Source: Paracyclopina nana
Lineage: Eukaryota; Arthropoda; Copepoda; Cyclopoida; Cyclopettidae
Reading direction: 5' to 3'
Length of the DNA stretch: 64,000 nucleotides
Assembly: GCA_019096065.1 (NCBI GenBank)
Contig: JAGUCH010000001.1
Span: forward strand, 2,170,001-2,234,000
Each line of letters starts with the position of its first letter. Positions within the stretch are counted from its first letter, which is position 1. Both the position numbers and the translations under genes were made by a program. The notes beneath the pieces were generated by a model. It ran no database searches and was not told the DNA's origin. It saw only the letters and a program-made list of their open reading frames with translations. Positions 45,866 through 61,644 of this stretch are shown in pieces.

Positions 45866-48800
45866 TTAGATGTAGAAGTGATCAGCAACTGCACCAGTGG
45901 CTAATTGGAGCTTTTCTGGAGTGGCTGGCCCATCTGTAGAACAAAAACATCACATCTCTCATTTACTCAGACTGTAGATAAAAAATTATCTATTACCTAG
46001 AGTGTAGAATGGGTATGTTCCTTCAGTGTCTTTCTTCACTGAATCGATGGCCCTCCTGAGAGCAAAAATTGCACTTACTCCCATCAAAAGACTTTGCTCA
46101 CCAACAGCTTTTGAGCTGAGAACGCCTGAACTGGTGCCCTTATTCTTAATGAAGCTTACTCGAAAATCCTGAGGGATATCCTTGCTTGATGGTGGCTTGT
46201 ATTCCTGCAAAAGCATGAATACTCTTACTGAAAACTGCCAAATTGAATACTTTCCTTCCTTTACCCAAGTGTCATAAGTCAAAAGCCTGCCATCATCTGG
46301 GTTGTATCTGACTTGTTCAGTCAGCCACAGTCCCAAGGCCATCACAAAGGCTCCTTCGACTTGTCCAATGTCTACTGTGGGATTTATGGAGGTTCCTGTA
46401 TCCTCCACAATGTCCACTCTCCTCACATTGACTTCACCAGTAAGAACATCCAATTCAACCTCAGCCACTGTAGCAGAGTAAATGTTGTAGAAGACTGTCA
46501 CATCAGTGTTGCTGTAGCCCCTTAAATTAGAAAACAAAACATTGAATGCAACAGTGAAGATTCAAAGTTAAAAAAAATATTACATGTGCCTGACTGAAAG
46601 GTCAACACCTCTGTTGTAGCATTCTTGAATCAATTCCAGCCAAGTGGGATTTTCCATGGTTTCTTGGACTTTTTGGAGCCTTGCTTTCAGCTCTCCACAG
46701 GCAATGATGGCTGCTGAGCAAATGCAGTCTGTTGTCCAACTTCCCCATGAGCAAGCATTTTGAGGGCTGATCAAAACATCCACTGGCTTCATACAAATAG
46801 AATCCATGGGCACACCAAGCTCCTTGGCCACAGTTTGAATTATTTTGGTGTTTATGCCCTAAAAAAATTGTATAGCAACAATATCTAGGGCAACAACTTG
46901 GCCATTACTTGTCCCATTTCAACAGCTCCTGTAGACACAGCAATGGTTCCATCTCCCCTGTAAATGTTCAGGTGGAAGTAGAAATTGGCACCAGGATTCT
47001 CTTGCAAGTAGAGCATTGGGACCATTGACAATCCCCTCTTTTTCCATCTGTTTTCTGCATTGAATGCAGCAATTTCTCTGGCCCTTTGGTTATAATTAGA
47101 TGTCACCTTGAGATTGCTCACAATCTCAGGCAATGGATTTGGCTCAACTGCTTTCAATGCCTTTTCTGGTGGATTGGGGTCAGATTCAGAAACCATGTTC
47201 ATCAATCTGAATTCCAGAGGGTCAATGCCAAGATCATGAGCCAGATGCTCAATCACATTTTCAATCATGGCGAAACCCTATTATTACAAATTGCTCAGTG
47301 CTCAAAGTATCTAATTATAGATGTTGCTTACTGGAGTTGTCCCTGGCGCTCTGCAAATGGTCATTGAGGCTGTATTTGTCATGACAGTTGCTGTTTTGAT
47401 GTCCCAAGAGGCAGATTTGTAGCAGTTCTAAAAATAAGCATGAGCAAATAATTATACCATAATTTTGATTGATTACCTTGGCAAATTGAAGGGCAAGGCC
47501 TGCAGTATCCTCAAAAGTTGAAAATCCACTGTCTGAAATGATTGTGACATCAACAAATTCTATGGCCCCATTAGAGTCAACTCCAGCCTTGTACTTGGCC
47601 AAGAAAGGATGTCTTCTACCCAAGACCTCAAAGTTGGATCTCAGATCCATGACAAGCCTTACTGGCTTTTTCAATTTTGTGGCAGCAACTGCAGCTGCAG
47701 CAGCAACATGCCCAGTGGTTCTCGTTTTTCCTCCATAAGCTCCACCCAATCTTCTGGTGTGGACATTGATCAGGTTCACTGGAGTCTTCAAAGCTTGGCT
47801 AACCATCATTTGCACATTGTCTTGCCATTGGGTTGCTGCATAGATATCCAATTGCCCCTTTTCACTAGGCTTCACAATCACTGACTGGGTTTCCATGTAG
47901 AAATGGTACTGGGTGTTCACTTCAAATTCTCCTTCTACCATTTTCAGTGAATTTTTATTTGTGGCTGATCCAAACTTGAAACTTTCTCCATAGACAAGTT
48001 CCCTTTTAGCTTCAAGAGCTTCTCTGATGGACAAAATGGGCTTCTTCTTGTTCTTATAGGTGACTTTCACACTCCTAAATATTTATTTCACTCAACTAAA
48101 ACTATTTAGTATTAAGATAGGACAAGTATCAATTTACCTGGCTGCTTCATGAGCCTCTTCAAAAGATTTGGCAAGAATCAGGCCAATGGCTTGGCCAGCA
48201 TAGTACACCTTTCCAGAAGTGAAAATTTCCTCAATGCTACTGTCATCAAGGATAGCATTGTTTGAGCCTTGAATGTCATTGTGATCAATGTAAGCAACAA
48301 CACCTCGCATGGCCTGAGAAATGTGAGCTATTCCATTATGCTATTCAGCTACCTTTTGAAAATGTTTGGCTTACCATTGCATCTGAAGTGTCGACAATAT
48401 CCAGGTCACAGTTGGCTACAGTTGAGTAGACAAAAGCAGCATGGAGCTCTTCAGGGCCAGCTGGAATGTCATTCGTGTAGATGGCTTCTCCGGTGCACTG
48501 AATCTTGGCTTCATACTTCTCCACAGGTTGGTTCACAGGGAACAAGCTTGCGTCAGTTTCAAAGGTTTGGAGGCCGGATGTGAATCCTCTGGTGACTCCA
48601 TAAGCGCCACTCCTGACCTCTGGAGACGCTTTATCACCAAGGGCTGCCAACACAAACTGAAAATAGAAGCATTGAAGAGAACGCACAAATTTATCAAGGC
48701 GCAGCTTACTCGATAAAAGAGTCCTTGGACAAGATGTGATCTGTACTCTGGAGATGCCAATGCTGGATTGTTATCTGGAATGGCCTCACTCTTTAACGCT

Positions 48801-50528
48801 TCCAAAGCTTCCTTCAATACGGCTGTATCAGTCAAGCTCTTTCCAACTAAAAGAGCCTCCGTTTTGGAAGCATGGACGAAGCTTTCATTGATTCCTCCAA
48901 AAACTAGAGACGGCTGCTCAGTGATTGTCAAGTTGGCATCCAGTTTCATCCTGATGGCTCCGTTTACATAAGCATGGGTGTTAATTGATCTTTGCATCGT
49001 TTTGTAACTGAGCATAACTGAGGACGGATAAGAAGGCAACTTGAGCTTCAGTAAGACCTTTTTGTCCATATCAAAATTGAGGAAATCCAACACTGACATT
49101 TCTTCCTCCTTAAAATAGGCTATGGAAACCACCACATGTGAAAGGTACTCTTTTTGTGTTACCTGGTTGGTTAGGGTCTTGACTACAACTGTAGCTCCAG
49201 CAGTTTCCAAAATGAGGAACAAATCCGATGGGAACTCCTTGTAGGAATGTTTCAACATCAGGTTCCCACCAACGGTCCCAACATTTCTCACGCTTGGATG
49301 AGCCACTTTTCGAATGTGGTCAGCCAAAGTCTTGCAATACTTGTACCCAGCATTGCCTGAGACTTCATCAAAAAGGTCAATCAAAGAGGTCAAAGTCATT
49401 CCAGCTCCGAAGGTCAGAGGTTCTTTGGTGAACTCAGTTAGCTCAGGAACATTCTTGAGGGAAATGTAGGCTCCATACTTTGCATCATAATCAAAAACAC
49501 CTGAGAGAAAAGAAAAGCTGGCATAAATGCAATTTTTTATTTTAAAAAATGAATTACCTCTTCCTGTGTTTCCATGAACCAGTCTGTAGCTTGTTCCAAT
49601 TGGCAGTTGGTTCAAGGTTTGCATAAGGCCAGATAAAGAAGTTGGGATGTACCAATCGCCTTCCTCAGATGCCAATTTCCCAATGGCCCTTGATCCCATA
49701 CAGGCTTTTTTGCACACTAAAGCATCCTCAATGTCGCACTCTTCATTTGATGCAAAAGTTTTGAAAGCATCCAGAATGGGTCTGTACCCAGTACATCTGC
49801 AAATGTTGCCATCCAGCACGTTTTCCACTTCGATTTGGGAGGTAGCTTTGCCCTTGTTCTTTTCAAGCAAGCTGTTCATTTGCATGACCATGCCAGGACT
49901 GCAATACCCACACTGAGTTCCATTGAAGGCTGCCAGCCGCTCTTGAACTGGATGAGGACTTGTCTCATTTCCAAGCCCCTCAACAGTAGTGATTTCCCAT
50001 TCATTGCAATTTAATACTGGGGCCAAGCACTATTCATAAAAATGACGTTATCAGATTCGTTGAAAAACTTGAGTGGATATTATTGAACTGACTGAATTAA
50101 CGCTTATGGTTTTCTGCGATCCAGTTGCCATGTCTGGAACTTTGGCTGTGACCACACAAACTCCGCATCCAGCTTGCCTGCAGCTCAATTTGGTGCCTTT
50201 CAAGTTGGCAAAATCTCTGATGTATCTGCCAAGGCTCAGAGTTGGCTTGACATCACCAGAATTAACTGCAACCAGCAACGTACAAGCAATTTTGCTTCCT
50301 TTTGATGTACTTTCAACTTACGAGTCACTTCCTTTCCATTCAGCTTAAAAGTGATTGAAGCTTCCTTGATTGGTATTTCAGCCTGCTTGACCTCTGCGTG
50401 TCCTCCACAGCAGCCTTTTCCGATGCCAAAATTAGTGGCCAAGTGTTGTGCCTATAATTAAAGAACCTCATTAGGATCACCTTATTTTCCAATTATGATC
50501 AAGTTACTTTTTCTTTGTATTTCTTCAT
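45866..50528 (-). CDS. Aldehyde oxidase 1 (molybdo-flavoenzyme, intact)
   Basis: Fifteen exons, 1,286 aa: 50528-50508, 50451-50322, 50265-50093, 50029-49558, 49500-49163, 49108-48710, 48656-48375, 48313-48138, 48074-47477, 47427-47332, 47277-46909, 46858-46584, 46520-46265, 46204-45997, 45933-45866. Domain order is that of XDH/AO: 2Fe-2S I (CRQAGCGVC), 2Fe-2S II (GTQCGYCSPGM, NICRCTGYRPI), FAD domain (VRNVGTVGGNLMLKH), then two molybdopterin domains (QCTGEAIYTNDIP, RRLGGAYGGKTR, VEMGQGINTK) with the catalytic Glu in SSKAVGEQSLL. The motif RAPGTTPGFAMIE is insect aldehyde-oxidase-like rather than XDH-like (which has RGFGGPQ). It oxidises aldehydes or heterocycles to acids in the cytosol or peroxisome. 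The first exon codes only MKKYKEK. All introns seen are GT-AG. Confidence 0.92.
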
Positions 50529-50583
50529 GCTGAATCTTGGCCTTTCCCAGCCTTATTGAGACTGTATTACTGATGATTTCTTT

Positions 50584-50589
50584 CTTATC
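50584..50589 (-). promoter_or_regulatory. GATA-type motif upstream of aldehyde oxidase 1
   Basis: AGAGATAAGAAAG on the minus strand, 56 bp before the start codon. The same AGAGATAAGAA occurs 28 bp before the start codon of the paralogue. WGATAR is the GATA-factor site. Shared position suggests selection or simply duplication history. Confidence 0.4.
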
Positions 50590-50700
50590 TCTTTGTCTAA
50601 AAGATGCCAATAAGACTGTGTACGTATTTCCCAACCAGAAATTTTCCCAATTTTTCTGAAAGTTATTGTAACGTGTTATCACTCCTTCGTTTTACCCTGG

Positions 50701-50845
50701 TTGAGTTTATGTCGTTATGTAACATTAACTTCCATACCACCTATGTAAAAAAATTGGAAAAAAACGAATGTGACAAGGAAAATGGATATTTTCGATTTTA
50801 CCTAGGTGTCAAGGCAGTTAATGTTACATAATGACTAAAACTCAA
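50701..50845. mobile_element. Inverted-repeat MITE in the aldehyde oxidase 1 upstream region
   Basis: Arms of about 48 bp: TTGAGTTTATGTCGTTATG..., TAACATTAACT and ACCTATGTAAAA on the left are mirrored by TTTTACCTAGGT, AGTTAATGTTA and CATAATGACTAAAACTCAA on the right. It lies about 170 bp upstream of the start codon. Confidence 0.6.
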
Positions 50846-51452
50846 TGTTGATAAAACGTATAAGTTTCACTGAGAGTTTTTTTAGCGTATGAGGGCTCAG
50901 AATTTCTGGTTGGGTTGCATGTAGTTCAAATGTACCTTTTTAATCCCTTGTTTCATAAGGTCAAATTTATCAGCTCTAAAGATAGCCTTCGAGCAAACAT
51001 GAAACAATGATCTTAGCTTACGTCTTGTAAATGTCACTATGTTGAGTTGACCTTGTTACTAACGTAGAAAAGTATAATTTACCATTCCTGGACTCGGCAA
51101 TTTATTGGTATAAGGGTGAACAGCAGCTTTGCCAATGCAATATTGTTGTCAAAAACAAGTTTGGAGTTTTTGCTGTAAGTGATTTATTTTGCGAAACTCT
51201 AGCATATAATTCACTAAACCTCCCATCTTTTCGACCAAAATTCCACAATTTTGTGATTCCTTCTAATTTTTGCCATATTTTTAGTGGCATCAGTGGCTTT
51301 TTTATCTCCAAATGACGCTAAGAGGATATTAATCAAGGTGATTATCTATTGAGCCATTGTTTGCTTTGTTCTGCGCATTCATTATCACAGCTTATTTACG
51401 AGCACTGGAAAATCAAGCAACGATTTTTATTGGTATTGATTTCTAAAATCAA

Positions 51453-54400
51453 TCATATAACAAAGTTTTTAGCAGTGATACCCGTTACGAAGTGGGTATT
51501 TTCAGGCGTGGCTGGCCCTCCTATTAAAATGGGAAGAAATTGTTAGGGCGTCATTAATCAAAATTATTATGGTGTTTTTTTTAAAATACTTACCAAGTGT
51601 GTACCAAGATCCTAATTGACCATGGTCACTTTTGACCGAATCAATTGCTCTTCTCAGAGCAAAAATGGCTGAAGCTCCCAGTAAAAATCCTTGCTCTCCT
51701 ATGGCTTTGGATCCATACACACCAGACTGAGTGTTACCTTTTCCATTGTAGAAGGTGACATTCATCTGTTCCGGAATGTCCCTGCTTGTTGGCACTTTGT
51801 ATTCCTGGAGAAAAGTTTAGTTGAAATTCCACTTATGAATACAGTGAGTATTACATAGAAAGACATGAGCTTTCCTGTGGATGGGTCATAAGTGATTTGC
51901 TCTGAAAGCCACTATCCCAAAGCTTGCACAAGAGCTCCTTCAATTTGGCCAACATCGATGTTGGGATTGATGGAAGTGCCCATGTCTTCAATGATGTCCG
52001 CTCTCCTCACATTGATTTCACCAGTCAGCACATCCAATTCCAGCTCCATCACCGAGGCTGAGTAGACATTGTAGTAAGTGACAATATCATTGTCACTCAA
52101 TCCCCTGTTAAGAAATAACTTGTATAATGATAAGGCAAAGGAACTTGATCTTACGTGTGTCTTTCACTCAAGTCCACCCCTCTGGCATAACATTCCTCGA
52201 CCACTTCCAGCCAAGTTGGATTTTCCATTGTATCAGCCACCTCCTGGATTCTTGCCAGAAGCTTTTGGCAAGCAATGATTGCCATGGAGCAAACACAGTC
52301 AGTAGCCTTGCTGCCAGCAGTATCAGAATTTTGAGGGCTGATAAAATTGTTGTTGGGCTTGATGCTTATCAAGCTTTTGTCAACTTTCATCTCCTTTGCC
52401 ACAGTTTGCAGTACTTTAGTATTGATTCCCTTAGATGTAAAAAACTCAAATAAAACGTTAAGTGAGAGGATAATCTTGACGTTTTTTCACCTGCCCCAGC
52501 TCCATTCCTCCATGAGAAATGGCAATTGTTCCATCACCTCTGTAAACTGAAATTTGGAAGCTGAAGGTTGCTCCAGTGTGCTGCTGATGATACAGCATAG
52601 GAATCAGTGACAAGCCCCTCTTTTTCCATTTGTTCTGCTGATTGAAGGCGGCTACTTCAGCCTTTCTAGCTTCATAGTTGGAGGTTCTTTTCAGCTCATC
52701 AATCACTTCAGGCAACGGATTGACCTCATTCACAATTGGTACTTGAACAATCATGTTGGCCATTCTGAGGTCTAGTGGGTCCCTTCCCATGTTAAATGCC
52801 AAGTGCTCAATGATATTTTCAATCATGGCATGACCCTTGAATTAATCAACACTTAGAGTAGCAATAATTAGTAAATTCATTTGATTACTGGGGCTGTGCC
52901 AGGTGCTCTCATGATTGTATTTGAGGCTGTATGGGTGATCACTGTGGCATTCACCAATTCCCATGACACAGACTCGTAACAATTCTAAATAATGAGATAA
53001 ATGAGAAATATTTTAATTTTACAGAAAATGTGTCAATGTGCTTGCCTTTCCAAACCAAACAGCCAGACCAGAGGTGTCTTCAAAAACAGAGTACCCACTA
53101 TCTGAGTAGATAGTCATGCTCACAAACAGAAGCTTGCCTTGCTCATCTGCTCCAGACTTGTATTTCACCAAGAATGGATGTCTTTTGCCCAAAACAGCCA
53201 AGTTGGACTGAATGTCCATGACTAGCCTGACTGGCTTGCCCATTTTGTTGGCAGCAACAGCTGCTGCAGCTGCAACATAGCTGGCAATCCTGGTTTTGCC
53301 TCCAAAGGCTCCTCCAACTCGTCTGGTTTCAACATTGATCAAATGCTCTGGTTTGTTCAACGCTTGAGCCACAGATAATTGCACATTTTCCATGTGCTGA
53401 GTAGATGAGTAAATGTCAATCTGACCCTTTTCTGAGGGCTTGGCCACAGTTGTTTGGCTCTCAATGTAATAATGAAACTGACTTCCAACCTCGAATTCTC
53501 CTTCAGCCATTTTGAGACCCTTTTGCTGATGTCTCTTCATTACAGCTAAATGAAATGTTTAGCTTTAAAAATTGATTGTGAATTAGAAAAATGACTACCA
53601 TCAAAGTTGGCAGACTTGAAAGGCTCCTTTCCCAGCTTGACTTTAGTTGGGCCAGCTGCTAGGGCTTCCTTGATGGTCAAAATGGGCTTTTGCTGGTTCT
53701 TGTAGGTAATGGCCACAGCTTTGGCTGCATCTACAGCTTCCTCAAAGGATTTGGCCAAGATGAGCCCAATAGCTTGGCCAGCATAGTTCACTTTGCCAGT
53801 GGTAAAGATTTCCTCAGTGTACTCATCAGACAAAATGGCCGAGTTCTTTCCAGGAATGTCATTGTGATCAATGTAGGCAACAACTCCAGGCATATTCTGA
53901 ATCAACAGAGAGCTTGAATGTGCATATTGAATTATAAAGAGGCTTAGAATCAATTTACCATGGCATCAGTGATGTCCACAACATCCAATTCACAATTAGC
54001 CATGGAGGAGTAAACAAAAGCAGCATGAAGCTCTTCAGACTCCAGTGGAATGTCATTGGTGAAAATGGCTTCACCAGTGCACTGGAGCTTGGCTTCATAC
54101 TTCTCTATTGGCTCATTGATTGGATACAAGCTAGAATCAGTCTCAAAGGTTTGCGACCCTCCAGACACATTCCTTTCAATTCCATAAGCTCCACTTTGCA
54201 ACTCTGCAGGAGCAGAGTCTCCCAGGGCAGCCAAAATAAACTGTAAAATATCAATAGTAGCCAGGATAAAAAGCTAAAAATATTTAGTTACCCTGTAAAA
54301 CAGAGCTTGGGCCAAGTAAGACTTGTATTCAGCTGAAGCAGCTTTGGCTGAGCCCAAAAGTGGGCTCACTTCAGCTTGAATGCTTGACAAGGCCTCAGTT

Positions 54401-56069
54401 AAGGTGTCTTGACTCTTCAAGCTTTTTCCAACCAGCAATTTTTCAGTAATTGTGGCATGATTGAAGGTTGGAGAAATTCCTCCATAAACTAGTGTAGGTT
54501 GCTCCATCACAACAAAGTTAGAGTCAAATTTGATCTTGAGGACTCCATTGATGTAGGGGTAAGCGCTGGAATGGCGCTGCATGGCTTTGTAGCTGATGAA
54601 AAAGTCATCAAAAGCAGGCAGCTCAATCTTGAGCAGGATTTTGCCAGCCATATCTGCTGCGAGGAATTCCAAGGGAGTAAATACCTCATCCACATTGTCG
54701 GCAGACTTGACATGAAATCTGGCTCCAGATGCCTCCATGAGAGGGAAAATGTCTGAAGGAAAGCCTCCAAAGTTGTGCTTCAGCATCAGATTTCCTCCAA
54801 CTGAACCAGCATTTCTTACACTGGTGTGAGCAACCTTTCTCAAGTGATTAGCTATCACCTTGCAGTATCCGTAGCCTGTGGCTTTGACTGAGGCTGTATC
54901 CATCAATGCAATCATAGCTGAAATGCTGATTCCGGCTCCAAAAGACACTGTTGGGCTTAAAGTGGTCTCTTGCAGTTGGGGAACATTTTTGATGGAGATG
55001 TAAGCATTGATGCTGTCTGTTATGCCTCCACCAGTGTTTCCATTGACCAGAGCATATGAGGCTCCTTGAGGAAGCTGAGCAATAACAGTCAGAAGATCTG
55101 ACAGAGAGGCTGGCATGTACCAATCTCCACCAATTTTGGGGCTTGATACTTTTCCAATGACCCTTTTGCCATTGCAACCAGCTTGCTTGCTCTTGCAGCA
55201 CTTCCATGAATCTTCAATGTCAATTGACTTCTCATCCTGGGCAAATGACTTGAAAGCATCCAGGATGGGTCTGTATCCAGTACATCTGCAAATGTTGCCA
55301 TCAAAAGCATGCTCCACTTCCTCTTTTGTCACACCAGCACCATTTTTGCTTTCAATCAGACTGCAAAAAGTGATTATTTTTTTTAAAAGTAGATACATTG
55401 AAAGATTATATAATTTCATCACGTCCAACCTGTTCATTTGCATCACCATTCCTGGAGTGCAAAACCCACACTGGGTCCCATTAAAAGCTGCTAGCCTCTC
55501 TTGGACAGGATGAGGATTTTGCTCATTTCCGAGGCCTTCTACTGTTGTGATTTCCCATCCATTACAATTGAAAACCGGGGCCAAGCACTAGAAACACTGA
55601 AGGATGAATTTGGCTTGCAAAATTACCTCTAAATGTATTTACTGAATTGACGCTTGTTGTGACTGAGCCTCCAGACACAGGGTCCGGGATTTTCACTGTC
55701 ACAGTGCAAGTTCCACAATCTCCGGCATTGCAATAAATCTTGGTGCCTTTCAAGTTGGCGACATCTCTGATGTACCTTGCCAAGCTCAGGGTTGGTTTGA
55801 CATCACCAGAATTCACTGCAACAATTGAGATTTTTGCTGCTTGCTCAATCTAAAACCAAATAAAGCCTACATGTGACTTGTTTGCCGTTCAAGGCAAAGG
55901 TGACTGATGTTTCCTTGATTTCCTGTGATTGGTTTGCCTGTTCCTTGTCTTTGCTAGAGCAGCACTTGGATGCTCCACATACCAAATGTTGAGCCTAAAA
56001 CAACTCATTGAAATTAAAACATTAATTAATTTTCGTTACTATTCTCACCTTTTCTTTGTATCTCAACAT
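51453..56069 (-). pseudogene. Aldehyde oxidase 2, interrupted by an in-frame TAG
   Basis: Fourteen exons matching the paralogue: 56069-56049, 55994-55871, 55815-55643, 55587-55430, 55360-54292, 54240-53959, 53896-53599, 53545-53046, 52984-52889, 52835-52491, 52429-52155, 52104-51855, 51804-51594, 51520-51453. The frame holds over 1,290 codons except a TAG at 51914-51912 (codon 1178), where the paralogue has Leu in ALGLWLTEQ. The rest carries 2Fe-2S motifs (CNAGDCGTC, GTQCGFCTPGM, NICRCTGYRPI), the FAD motif (VRNAGSVGGNLMLKH), GGAFGGKTR, MRAPGTAPGHAMIE and, after the stop, GSKAIGEQGFLLG with the catalytic Glu. A product ending at the TAG (1,177 aa) would lack that Glu. The intron after exon 8 starts GC (GCAAGC) instead of GT. 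Everything else is intact, so this is a very recent lesion, a polymorphism or a sequence error. Confidence 0.85.
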
Positions 56070-56096
56070 CTTGGACGAGACTGCAAAGACTTTCTT

Positions 56097-56102
56097 CTTA
56101 TC
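56097..56102 (-). promoter_or_regulatory. GATA-type motif upstream of aldehyde oxidase 2
   Basis: AGAGATAAGAAG on the minus strand, 28 bp before the start codon, in the same setting as in the paralogue. Confidence 0.4.
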
Positions 56103-56357
56103 TCTCCTTAAATATTATGCTTACTGCAAGCTATTATCTGATAAGCAAATAATCTTGTATGTCCAAAATACCAAAGCCTTGTGTTTGTTCATCTTAAAAA
56201 GCCTCTCTAAGGTACATAAAGACATTGAGAAATCTTGTGATAAACTATAAGGGTCAAATAGCTGCGCAACAAGTCACTGTGTGAAATACTCTTTATTTTG
56301 TAATGCTGTATTTACAGAAACGAAAACATACATGATTGGATTAAAGTCTCTTGTTCA

Positions 56358-56807
56358 CTAATTTTGGCCTAGGTGGTGTTGTCTGAGTCCAATCAGCCCA
56401 TCTAGTATTTGCTGGTCTGTGGGTCCTCCATGGGCTAAATGTGAAGTGTCAATTCGTTGACTAGGTTGGCGTAATCCTAGAAACTCCAGGAACCGTTCAA
56501 ATAAACCAGGCTCGCCTTGAGGTCTGCACGTCACTGTTGCCAAAGTCACCAAAACTAGGAATATCTGAAAATTCAACAAACACTGTAGTAGTCTATTCAG
56601 GATTTGAGGTCTGGGTAAAACGCGAAATGACGCACTTGTGTAATCACATATATTGCATCACAGATATGAAAAGAATGAGCTAATTATTTTGGGAAAATTG
56701 CTTCTAGAAATAGGTCACTCGACTACAATGATAACTACTCAAATTCCTAACTATCTTAGCTGCTAGAGGTATGTTTTAATTGTTGTTACCCAAATTGTGA
56801 ACTTCAT
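56358..56807 (-). CDS. Small secreted peptide precursor (74 aa)
   Basis: Two exons, 56807-56790 (MKFTIW) and 56564-56358, joined by a GT-AG intron in phase 0. The join completes a textbook signal peptide (MKFTIWIFLVLVTLATVTC), followed by about 55 residues rich in Leu, Gln, Gly and His (GLFERFLEFLGLRQ, then ILDGLIGLRQHHLGQN). The FLEFLGLRQ and LDGLIGLRQ stretches look like two related short amphipathic units. There are no cysteines after the signal. I know no family for it; a secreted peptide or antimicrobial-like role is only a guess. TATAGTATA lies about 55 bp upstream of the ATG. Confidence 0.55.
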
Positions 56808-58098
56808 TGTTGTGTGAAATTAGCTGAGAGCCTGGCCACTGACCACGAGCAACTACCTATACTATAACTAGAGATTTCACTTTCCCTACACTGCGAGCTG
56901 ACTTGACAGCCTAGAAAAATCTGCAAAACACTTGCTCGCGGCACAATTCGATTGCTCCAATGAAAAATGGATTTTCTGTGGAGTTATCTATCAATTTCTA
57001 CCGTTCATCTACTATATCCAGCTTGATTATTGGCTCTGGTTTTGGAGCTTGCAGATTTTTTAGAGTGGCTGTGCCGTGCACTGTAGCCAGTGTGAGATGG
57101 GCCTTTAAAACTACCTGCTTTGGACCATCTACACTCAATCATTCATCCTTCAAGAAGAAACTTTTCACAACCGTGCCACATCTGTAAATATTTTGAAATG
57201 AGATTCTGAAAATCATAACTAAAAGGCAGAATTTTTTGCATTGCTTTGGTAAAATACCCCAAGGAAATTTTCTCCTCTCGGCTAAAACATCCAAGCCTTT
57301 GCCTATACCTGGCTAAAACTGCACATCGGGAAAAAATATCACCTTAAAAAGATCGTTCCAAAAAAGGAACAAATTAAGGGCAATTTCAGTGTCTTTTGCT
57401 ATTAAAAAACTGTTAATTTTTTGGCCACTTCCTTTATCCCCTTAGTGCGCAGTGGCTGCTTTGCTTCCAGATCTGAGCTTATATAATTCATGAAATAGGT
57501 GTCCACAGCTTTCGAGTTTTACTTTTAAAGGGCACACACACTTTTTAAAAGGCTAATTCCGCACTGACGCACAGCCTGATTGGTTTCAAGTGTCATTACA
57601 CGCAAGGACAATTTTTGCAATATAATTAGAGGTTTTGCTGGTAATCATATCCCACTTTTTCCCATCATCTGTCGTCGTTCCAGGGGACAAATTGAGTGCT
57701 TAATCGTGATTGATTTTCCATTGTTTGCCTCTAACGAAGGCAATTCCAAATTAGTCCATTTCATCAATAAGAACTTGTCTGAAGTTTTTTATATTTGTAT
57801 TTTGTTAGTTACCTCAAATTGGAAGAGAAGGGCGATTTTGAGGGAGAGTAATGCAAACAGTTTATTGACAAAAACGCACATTATGGGATTGTCCTGAAAA
57901 TAGTATTTTATTAGTCATATGGGTACATTTAAACATATGTATTGATTCACATGTGTGGCGCTTCGCTCGCCCTGAAAACGCGGCCGCTCCCGAAGTCCCA
58001 GTCTGAGTCATCCAGTCGGACCAATTCGCTCGTGGGGTGGACTTGACATAATTTAACTAAAACTACACGAACCCTTCTCCCTTTACCCATTAACCAAA
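56808..58098. other. Intergenic with tubulin promoter region
   Basis: Divergent spacer between the small peptide gene and beta-tubulin. A GC-rich patch at 57950-58040 probably includes the tubulin transcription start and 5' UTR. No other gene or repeat was supported. Confidence 0.4.
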
Positions 58099-61322
<3,224 letters not shown>

Positions 61323-61644
61323 ACAAATAATAACAGTACTCAAGAAGTTGTACCACTTTGCACAAAACCATGCACCTATCATCTACTTTATTAATATTTT
61401 TAATACCATTTTCCACTCACGAGTATTTAACACTGCATAATGATGAACCCCCACAAAAAGACAATTAGAATGGACCCCATTTAACCACTAAGTCACTTTT
61501 GTTTCAAATTGGATTGGTGAATAAAATTTCAAAATGGAGCAAATAAACAACGATATCGTGAATTTAAATTGACGTAACTTTCTCAAGAATATTTATAGCG
61601 GTTCAGCAATTTTAATGATTTATAAAGAAACTATTTGTCAGGTG

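Larger units (their letters stand above)
50529..51452. other. Spacer between the two aldehyde oxidase genes
   Basis: 924 bp. It contains the promoter of aldehyde oxidase 1 with a GATA motif (50584-50589), a 145-bp inverted-repeat element (50701-50845) and the 3' flank of aldehyde oxidase 2. No gene is supported in the rest. Confidence 0.45.
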
